From assembly GCF_014640335.1 (NCBI RefSeq), contig NZ_BMGT01000002.1, positions 806,001-870,000 of the forward strand: a stretch of DNA of 64,000 nucleotides. The letters are read 5' to 3'. A program made the position numbers and the translations under genes. Below, piece by piece: positions 55,101-61,800 of this stretch. Source of the stretch: Edaphobacter dinghuensis (GTDB lineage: Bacteria > Acidobacteriota > Terriglobia > Terriglobales > Acidobacteriaceae). Within the stretch, counting starts at the first letter, position 1. Every line of letters starts with the position of its first letter. The notes below the pieces were generated by a model. That model had not been told where the DNA came from, made no database searches, and was given only the letters and a program-made list of their open reading frames with translations.

Positions 55101-55708
55101 TTCTGCTGACCAAAGAACGAGGGCTTGAAAAACGCAGTGCCTGGAATAGCACTGATGCCGGCATCCGTCGTGCTGATGCCCGATCCCTGGGCCGTTGAAA
55201 TAGGCGTTACGCCGGGCGAGAGAATCATCAACTGGGTAAAGTTGCGCCCGTTGAGCGGCAGGTTCTGAATCTCTTTTGCCTCGATCACGTTTCCAAGCTC
55301 AGACGAGCTTCTCTGAAGCATTGCACCTTCGGCGCTGGCATCCACCGTGACGGTCTCACTGACTGTGCCGACATCCATCTTCTGGTTCGCTGTAAATGTC
55401 TGGTCGACGAGAAGCTGGAATGGAGGCAGAACCACCGTCTTGAATCCCTGCTTCGTGATCGTCATTGTGTATTGGCCAGGATTGATGTTTACGAATGCAA
55501 AGTACCCGCTGTGATTCGTCTTCGCATGCGCGGCTACGTTTGTGTCGACGTTCGTCAGCACCACATCCGTATTGGGCAGTACAAGTCCGGCTGCATCCGT
55601 AACCGTTCCATTTACCCCAGCAGACGTATGCTGAGCCACCAAGGATAGCGACAAAACAGAAAACATCGTCAGCGCTACCCACCACATCTTGAGACATCTT
55701 CGGCGCAT
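52124..55708 (-). CDS. Oar-like TonB-dependent outer-membrane receptor
   Basis: 1194 residues. Signal peptide (MRRRCLKMWWVALTMFSVLSLSLVAQ), then a carboxypeptidase-regulatory-like beta domain (about 28-115: GVNGTVTDAAGLVLPNTDVVLTNVDT, SGYFAFVNINPGQYTMTITKQGFKT), a plug region with LPLNGRNFTQLMILSPGVTPIS, and a 22-strand-type barrel ending QFGAKITF with the terminal Phe. This architecture (Oar/CarboxypepD_reg) is the dominant TonB-dependent receptor type of Acidobacteria and is assigned to uptake of oligosaccharides or other large ligands. ATG 55708 has AGGAGG upstream; the frame is open to 55765. Coupled in position to the GH101-like gene. Confidence 0.93.
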   Translation of the reverse strand: MRRRCLKMWWVALTMFSVLSLSLVAQHTSAGVNGTVTDAAGLVLPNTDVVLTNVDTNVAAHAKTNHSGYFAFVNINPGQYTMTITKQGFKTVVLPPFQLLVDQTFTANQKMDVGTVSETVTVDASAEGAMLQRSSSELGNVIEAKEIQNLPLNGRNFTQLMILSPGVTPISTAQGSGISTTDAGISAIPGTAFFKPSFFGQQNRETFYLMDGIVNTDLRGAIYGFLPIIDAMQEFKMQSHMDSAEFGVVTGGVINMLSRSGTNQFHGSIWEFDRNNLFDARNSFSDFCSVGRCAPGTPTTTPAPPGHYVQNEFGAAVGGPIFKDKLFFFGAYEGWRYSKPVLSQALVPTEQELGGDFSSTAYSYYQNPIFNPYSTTCSGGKCTVQRFQCDASGNPIAPNPNGIQTGGTPCLKVPTSLLNPTMQAYMKAYYLAPNAASSEPSGYNFVESRPNIDNNNSYQLRLDFHKSDKNFGFGRISQMWVYDTSPVAGTVSSNVSHYHAYNFGGGYTHVFGPNLIMDVRGGAMLKPYQFSQAAAPGGYSAAEQAGFSNLAQYGGMYINLAGPYSTSNAGHEGTLYRGNPVINGGGSITWIKASHTLKAGVDYMYQNRLQRNLYQQFTFSDSTTSNINASKTGNSLASALLGLPATFTAQNPDFSEDYFSMSLWSGYIQDSWRASSKLTINAGIRYDYIPAIHMLNDRLANALDIPNQRYIIQKQVAACTSTFSNPCIPGGLDSVPHNANIVFANGEQQAGAAIKDNIGPRLGFAYQAHDKTVVNGGVGILYDTITARSQWVQNNIEGPTWPWTTGISAQQVNFSQNGVWQGGAGNPLTQITSLEGNFPNPVIAATPWLSTGGGYVSAPNFKDQRAVEYNLQVQQQVGANSVFTLGYAGSKSTRLDFTGFANAASHASPAGTPLTTIDTYKYMPWMAPGWHYSTDTGYANYNALLAQFQKRMSRSLNTIISYTWSKNLDNSSGWFNAENGTGGGSVVQSFFTPRNAYGVSSYDTRHFFTWSTVYGLPFGKGQQWAQSGWLSYLLGGITANYVFQARSGQPYNLGVGGDPANISGDNGSVTGYSRPNVVGNPMQGSCGATPIGKRGASGVCEFNPSAFAIPSGSYGNMGKMIYRLPNYNNLDFSLVKVTPLYEGFNLELRAESFNTYNVVIPGGPGTTIGNSSAGLATTLGNTPRELQFGAKITF

Positions 55709-55779
55709 CACGCCTCCTTCAATTTGCTGCAAAAGTCGGGTCGAGATCGAACGCCTCGCTCCCATAATGAATCGCGATA

Positions 55780-55809
55780 TGTATAGGTGTCAGATCGAAC
55801 TATTGTCAA
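55780..55809 (-). promoter_or_regulatory. Sigma-70 promoter of the receptor gene
   Basis: On the minus strand TTGACA (55804-55809) and TATACA (55780-55785) with an 18-base spacer. Transcription would start near 55773, leaving a leader of about 65 bases to the receptor start codon. This is the closest consensus match in the window. Confidence 0.7.
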
Positions 55810-55830
55810 GTTAATAATAAAAATTAACTT
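55808..55830. promoter_or_regulatory. Operator-like inverted repeat overlapping the -35 box
   Basis: Perfect 8-bp arms AAGTTAAT (55808-55815) and ATTAACTT (55823-55830) separated by seven A/T bases. It touches the upstream edge of the -35 hexamer of the receptor promoter, a usual position for a repressor or activator site. No regulator gene is adjacent. Confidence 0.5.
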
Positions 55831-56164
55831 TCACTGTCGAAATTCCCTTTGTTTTCATTCAAGTCGAGAAGTCGAGCCAACTCTATCAATGAGCTGTGTT
55901 TGCTGGCCTATAATCACTGCATAATCGAGGTTTTTACCCATCCGGGTGCTTGCCGTTCTGTTACGCAGCGAGATACGCCAACGATGCTAGCTCAGCAAGA
56001 TCGAAGTGCTGTCTTTTTGTGGATTAAATATCGAGAACGACTTAAATCACACTCAGCGTTGCGCGACATCTATTCACCCAGCGTTTTGGGGGTTCCTTAT
56101 TCGGTCCGCCAACCGAGCAGAATGGCAGGTTCTCCAATTCGTGCAAAAGTCATCGTCTCCGGCT
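55831..56164. other. Intergenic stretch without supported gene
   Basis: About 330 bases of A+T-richer sequence upstream of the receptor promoter. One plus-strand frame of about 140 codons crosses it, but it runs antisense into the next gene and has no ribosome binding site or family signature. Confidence 0.5.
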
Positions 56165-56611
56165 CTAATTCTGCCTCTCAGGTGAGGGCGTGGTTGTATC
56201 GTCCTGATGGCCATGGTGGAAGATTTTGCCAATGCCACGGCCCGTGCCCTTCGCGATCTTGCCTGTCCCCTTAACAGCACCGACGCCGACATCCTTTCCA
56301 GCAACTCCTGCTCCCTTACCGACATCGGTGGCAGCGCCGATCGGGTGCAGAGTAACGAGATCACCTGCACCTTTGCCAACGCCTTCAGCTGCGGCTCCGG
56401 TTCCCTTTGCAGCCCCTTTGCCGATGTCGCCAGTCCCGCTGCCGACATCACCACCAGGGCTCCGGTGCTTCGACGGTTTATGAGTTTTCACGGGAGGTGG
56501 AGATGTTTGGCCAGTCGCAGCAGATGGGGTCTGAGCAGACATACCTAGGCTGCAGAGGAAGAGAGCGAGGGTAGGGAGAGCAATGGTCGGAATGGAAAAC
56601 AGATAGCGCAC
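56165..56611 (-). CDS. Secreted glycine-rich repeat protein
   Basis: 148 residues. Signal peptide (MRYLFSIPTIALPTLALFLCSLGMSAQ, GTG start). Then a Pro/Lys-rich piece (PPPVKTHKPSKHRSPGG), then imperfect repeats of the form G(K/V)G-(A/V)-x-K-G-(T/V)-G: VGSGTGDIGKGAAKGTGAAAEGVGKGAGDLVTL, VGKGAGVAGKDVGVGAVKGTGKIAKGTGRGIGKIF. The end is HHGHQDDTTTP. GGGAGGA before GTG 56611 decides the start over an upstream in-frame codon. Glycine-zipper-like repeats suggest membrane insertion or self-association, but I recognise no family. It lies next to the tRNA-Cys fragment. Confidence 0.7.
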   Translation of the reverse strand: MRYLFSIPTIALPTLALFLCSLGMSAQTPSAATGQTSPPPVKTHKPSKHRSPGGDVGSGTGDIGKGAAKGTGAAAEGVGKGAGDLVTLHPIGAATDVGKGAGVAGKDVGVGAVKGTGKIAKGTGRGIGKIFHHGHQDDTTTPSPERQN

Positions 56612-56724
56612 TGTTGGATCCTCCCTTGAATTAGATGCTGTGGCAAGGGATAGAAATATTTCTAAGCGCACGTTCTTGCGTCCTGGCTGCCCGGGACAGA
56701 GTGGCCTCTAAGTTGTGGAATGAT

Positions 56725-56775
56725 TGGAGGCGCGGGTCGGGATCGAACCGACGCATAAAGGTTTTGCAGACCTCT
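56725..56775 (-). pseudogene. 3' fragment of tRNA-Cys(GCA), probable attachment-site remnant
   Basis: The minus strand has the anticodon arm GAGGT-CTGCAAA-ACCTT (anticodon GCA), variable bases, a perfect T arm GTCGG-TTCGATC-CCGAC, the 3' acceptor strand CCGCGCC, discriminator T and CCA (56725-56727). The 5' half (acceptor strand and D arm) is missing: upstream of position 56775 the sequence no longer resembles a tRNA. Such 3' halves are typical of the attachment duplication left where an element integrates into a tRNA gene. Confidence 0.8.
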
Positions 56776-57735
56776 CAGGGTAGTTTTTGGTGGTTTGGAT
56801 GTACTTGTAAAGCCCAATAGAATCGATGGTTTTGTGGATTGGCGTAGAAGGCAATACAAGCCCATCCAAGTCGGTACTCCCCACAGTTTCCACCACGGCG
56901 TCGGAAAGTTCTTTCGCCCTGCAAAATTCTAGAATATGCCACACTTCTGAGTTTCGCCTCGCCACATCTCGCGGCATGAACGCCATCGAAGACTACAAGA
57001 GATTTCTTGAGTGCCGCCAAAGAGGCGCAAGAGAGCGCGTACATCCTCAATTGTCCGCAAATCGTGCGAGTGCCCCACGCGCATGACCTGCAATCGCGTT
57101 CTATGCCACCTTGCGGCTCGGCATCGGTGAACAGGCAAGGTTATTGCCTTCGCATCGCTGCGCTTTGACCAACGACCTCTTTATGTGAATCATGCTCCTC
57201 CCGGAACCATCGCAGAATCGTGTCCTTTGTCCGGCACCCCACACCCACCGATGCCATCTATGCATTCGCGGTTCCCCGATGCCCAGGAAAATTGAAAATC
57301 ATGAGGCGCAAGCAAAGATTAAAAATAGAAAGGGAACAGCTATGGGCAACTCATATTTTGTAAGGATAGGAGCCTTCACAGAGCACCGCATGAACTGGAT
57401 TTCAGGAAGATGGCCGCACGATGTCTCTGTGTCGCTCGAAGGACAACAGGGGGGCCGGAGGCGGGCTAAGGGACTGAGACTCAACGGGTTCCCCTACAGC
57501 TACATGCGCTCGCCCTACAGCATACCCCGTTTAGCCCAGTTTTTCTATTAGTCGCCTGTTTTCAGTTAGTTCCCCCACAGCAACCCAAGGTTCCTCCACA
57601 GCTCCCATTCCGGGGTGACGTGTCATAGTCAACCCGGTGCAGAGCACCGCGCTTTTAGAGATGCTGGCTGAGACAGGGATTTTCAGGAACGGAGATGTGG
57701 TTAACCCAGCGACGTTAGCCTCCCCACAGACGCGA
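56776..57735. other. Gene-poor stretch after the tRNA fragment
   Basis: About 960 bases with only short frames on both strands, none with a family signature or a good ribosome binding site. It may hold decayed remains of an integrase or other element gene; I could not identify one. A weak plus-strand frame at 57192-57551 is not supported. Confidence 0.5.
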
Positions 57736-58899
57736 CTAGGGAGAAGTGCTGACCTGGAAAAGCGTCTGATCTGCCATGACCCATTCGCCGCTAGAACTCA
57801 CCTGTAGAGAGGAGACGAAGTGCGGCACGTCGGCTGAAGAGGCGATCAGACTTCCCGATTTGATGTCCCAGACATCGACTCTTCCCGACGCTGCGTAGAC
57901 CTGGCCTTCTATGGATTTGTGTATCTGAGAGGCGAAGCCAACGACACGACCCGCAGTAACGGAAGCCGCAAGAGCGGCACTCACGGTATAGCCTTTGTCG
58001 CAGAACTGTCTGTCGAGGATTCCGGAGCTAAAGCTCCATTTCTCGATGCACGTCTTCTTGGAGAAGAGGCCGGGAGTATCGATTCTGGATGCAAGGATGT
58101 TCTCGCCGGACAGGAGCATGATCTGTCCCACCAAGCCATCCGTCCTAATCGACTTGATCATCTCTCCACTGCTTGAGTTGTAGAGGCGCAGATTGTTGAA
58201 GCCTTTCGGAAGGCTATTTTGATCGGGCAGTACCGAGATGGCTGTCCTCGAACCATCTTCACTCAACGAGAGGGATGTTTGACCAAGCTGCGTCGCTGTT
58301 CGCCCCTTCCCTAAGCTCCAGCCTTTGATAATTTGCCTGGAAGAAAACGACCCGACGAACGCTTCATTGCCTTGCAACTCGTCATGCGTGAGCACGCCGA
58401 ACACGTCCCCTGTAGCCGAACTTGCAAGGCTCACAACGCCCCTGAAGTATCGATGTCCCTGCCCCAGAGACGTGCGTGATTCTGCTTCTGGATGGAGAGC
58501 GATTCGGTTCACAGGCTGAAGAGTAGTTGCGTCGATGATCGACAGCACGTCTGAACCTTTTGTCGCTAGCAAAAGATAGCGTCCATCCGGCGAGTACGCG
58601 ATCATATGAACATTAGTAGCCAGATCAGTAGGCTCCGCACTCAGAACATCAGCATGGGCAACTTCTTGTCTTGATCGAAGCTCAACGATTTGCATGACGT
58701 GTCGCGGACTCGATGAGCCCGGAACAACGACATTCCTCATAATCGCCAAGCGACTGCTGTCAGGCGAAAAAGCTGCTCCTGCAACCGAACCTTCCGTACT
58801 CGGCAGCGCAACGGCATTGATAACACTTGCCGCGCTAGCGATTTTGACCGTAAAGAGGCAAGTAAGAACTCCGAACCAGATCATTCCAGGATGTTTCAT
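57736..58899 (-). CDS. Secreted WD40/beta-propeller-like protein coupled to the RHS gene
   Basis: 387 residues. The start ATG 58899 overlaps the stop of the RHS gene (ATGA). The N-terminus is a signal peptide (MKHPGMIWFGVLTCLFTVKIASAASV). Repeated blades follow: GAAFSPDSSRLAIMRNVVVPG, HMIAYSPDGRYLLLATKGSDVLSIIDATT, LSLSEDGSRTAISVLPDQ, GRVDVWDIKSGSLIASSADV. The SPDG..L motif is typical of WD40-like/YVTN propellers. Such a protein would be periplasmic. A longer upstream frame to 59106 lies inside the RHS gene and is not used. Position directly after an RHS protein suggests a partner, chaperone or immunity role, unproven. Confidence 0.78.
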   Translation of the reverse strand: MKHPGMIWFGVLTCLFTVKIASAASVINAVALPSTEGSVAGAAFSPDSSRLAIMRNVVVPGSSSPRHVMQIVELRSRQEVAHADVLSAEPTDLATNVHMIAYSPDGRYLLLATKGSDVLSIIDATTLQPVNRIALHPEAESRTSLGQGHRYFRGVVSLASSATGDVFGVLTHDELQGNEAFVGSFSSRQIIKGWSLGKGRTATQLGQTSLSLSEDGSRTAISVLPDQNSLPKGFNNLRLYNSSSGEMIKSIRTDGLVGQIMLLSGENILASRIDTPGLFSKKTCIEKWSFSSGILDRQFCDKGYTVSAALAASVTAGRVVGFASQIHKSIEGQVYAASGRVDVWDIKSGSLIASSADVPHFVSSLQVSSSGEWVMADQTLFQVSTSP

Positions 58900-61800
58900 A
58901 AACCCGCCTTGCATCCGAAGTCGAGATTGACTCCTGGAATATGGCCAACTCCTACATCGACGAGCCAGTGCAAAGGAGCAAGGAACGAGTGCCCGTTGAA
59001 CAGGTCCGTATGCCCGATGAATCCTCCCGTAAGGGTGTTTTCTATGTGAGTCGATCCGACCAACCCATAGCGCGATCCTTGATCGATACCGAATGGCAAA
59101 GGCCACGCAGGGTTTTGATTTAGGATGCTCTGAAATCCAGAGGGGTCAGCGACATCAAACGTGTAATTGGCGTGCCCCCCGATCGAGCCTGCAGATTGCA
59201 CGTTCGAAATAGACGTTCCTGTGTTGCTCTGCACCCCTTGAGCCAATTTTGCAGAACAAGGTTTCTTATCCGGTTGCTGCCCGCTATTCGGAGAATTGGG
59301 CCTGGGCTGGAGCGATCCGTGGAACGTTGGGTGAGCAAAGAAACCGCCCGTAAATAGGTCGGCTACAACGGCTCCAATAAAAGCAGCTCCTCCGGCGACT
59401 GCACCACAAACGGGTCCGCAAGTCTCCGTCGCTGTGATTGCAACACAGGTAGCAATCGTTATCCCAGGATCAGCGACGGGAACACAAGGAATTTGGCCAC
59501 TTGGATCGATGAAGCGCATCGGCATATTGCCCACATAGCTATAGCGATTGAAGCTCTGGGGATTGGCGAGGTCCATGCTGCCGTTGTAGGGGTCGGGGGA
59601 CATCCATCGGCCCATCGTCGAGCCGTATTGCCGGAACTGAGTGTGGTCGAGGCCGCTCTCCGAATCGTGTTCCAGTCCGGTGAACTTGTAGTGATTCGCG
59701 GTGTATTGAGTATCGAGTTCCTGACCGAAGGGAGCGAATTGGCCCTTCCAGAGCGGATATCCCCCTGCCGAAAACTCCATCTGCGTCGTGCCGAGATGGT
59801 CATCAACATAATACCGAGTCTGTACCGAACCAATCACACCGTTATAAGAAGCCCAGTTGTTTTCCAATCCCGCAACCGCTGGCATGCTAAGTCCTATCTG
59901 GTTGATGCCGTCGTAGATCGTATCAACTCGGCCATCTGCATGAGTGATGGATATAAAGCTAAATAAAAGATCCCAGCTATCCGACGGCGCTCCAACATCC
60001 TTGAGCAGTTGCGCTCCGCTTATGGAATGACCTGCATAAGCGCTAAGGTCCACAGTTCGCCATTCCCATCCGAAGTTACCACTCCATTTATCAACGGCAA
60101 CATCATTCTGGTCAAGCGCGGCAGCAGGCTGACCAGAACACGAAGTGCATGCCCCATTCAACTGCCACCCGTTATCAAAGATCAAATTCATCCCACCGGT
60201 TGTACCGCCGCTCGACTGCTGGTACTGATACCAACTAAGCTTGTCACCTGTAGAAATATTGATCACGCCTGGAAGAGCAAGATTGACAGCCGCCTCGACG
60301 GGTGTCTGGTTGGAGCCGTGCATCCAGATCGTAGATGCCACCGTATCCATCGCAATCTTGCGGCCATTGGCATAGATATAGTCCGTCCAGGCCCCGCTCT
60401 GATCCGTTTCTGCTATAGGTTGACCATTGAAATAGACATATTCGGTAAAGTTGCCGTTTGCATTGGCTTTCCGAACTCGGTTGCCATCACCATCATAGAA
60501 ATAAGTCTCGAATGGAGTGCCGCTTCCGAGCATTGCAATCTGGCTGATGCGGTTCTCCGCGTCGAAGGAATACTGTCTTAACGCACCGTTGTTGTCGGTA
60601 TCGCAAATCTGATTCCCAACTGTGTCATAAGGAGCCAAAGAGGCAGCGCAAGGAAGGTTGTTGATTCTATTTGTGGCTGGATCAAACGAAAACACGGGAT
60701 TTGTTCCCGACATAGGGCTCATATTGCCAAAGGAGTCGATTTTGTATTGCTGACTGATCGCTCCGCCCAAGGAAAAGCTACTGATCCTATTTAATGCATC
60801 ATAGGTAAAGCCCTGAGTCTGACTGGGATTGAGTGTATCTGTAATTCCCCATATGTTGCCATTATTGGCGGTCCCACCGGTTGCACAATTTACATAGCAG
60901 TACGTATGCGCCAAAAAGGGTTGTGAGTTATATGGAGATGTTGGATTCCACGCAGTTAGGCTTTGAATCTGGAGTCGGGAGTTTTTGTTTAGAGTTTCAA
61001 CCATGCCGTTTCCAAAGGTAGTCTGCAATGGAGAGCCGTCTGCAAAATAGTTAATGGCGGAAATATAAGGAATGTTAACTATGGTTCCTCCGGTGAAGGA
61101 ACCATAGGGGGTACTTTGTGATGCATAGATGACATTTGACAATCTGCCAGCCCCATCAAACGTTTGGTTGATGACATGCCCATCCGGATATAGCAAGGCT
61201 GTAAGATTCCCTGCAAGGTCATACTGCATCTGAGTCCAATGAGCAGCATGACCTGCCTCTGAGGGCGTTGCGCCTTCGAGGTGATTGATTCTCCCCATAG
61301 GATCATAACTGTAAAGATCATCATTGCATTGAGAAGAAGCATTACATGTTAAGGCTCGAACGAGCCTACCTATAGAAGCTCCATGAGGTTGTCCCCAGCC
61401 AGAGAAACTATCATAGGTATATGCCACATTAGGAGTTCCGTCAGAATAAGTTTTTCCTGTCAAACGATTCAATGCATCATAGGCGTAATTTATCGTGGTT
61501 CCCCGTGCATCTGTCTTGCTGCATGGGAGCGATACATCTCCTGCACACAGACTGCCGTTGGCAACATAGCTATAGCTGGTAGTTCCTGACTCTGGTATAG
61601 CAGAACTCAGCATTCGAGAAAGCGAATCATAGCTAAAGGTACGGGTTCGCGATGTATCTCCTGATCCGCCCGCCTGGATCGCTGTCACCAGGTTTCCAAG
61701 ACCGTCATAGCTATAGCTGGTCTGAAGATTCCCTGGCTCTACAACATTGGTTAGCTGTCCAAAAGCATTGCTAGTACGTGACCAAGTATTGCTAGCTTCA

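Noticed and set aside
55849..56274. Plus-strand frame of 141 codons
   Set aside because: It overlaps the glycine-rich protein gene antisense, lacks a ribosome binding site and shows no motif.
56708..57138. Minus-strand frames next to the tRNA-Cys fragment as an integrase remnant
   Set aside because: I looked for tyrosine-recombinase C-terminal motifs (R..H..LGH, Y nucleophile) in all three frames; nothing convincing was found, and one frame simply reads through the tRNA fragment.
57192..57551. Plus-strand frame of 119 codons
   Set aside because: There is no signature or coupled neighbour; codon use looks random.
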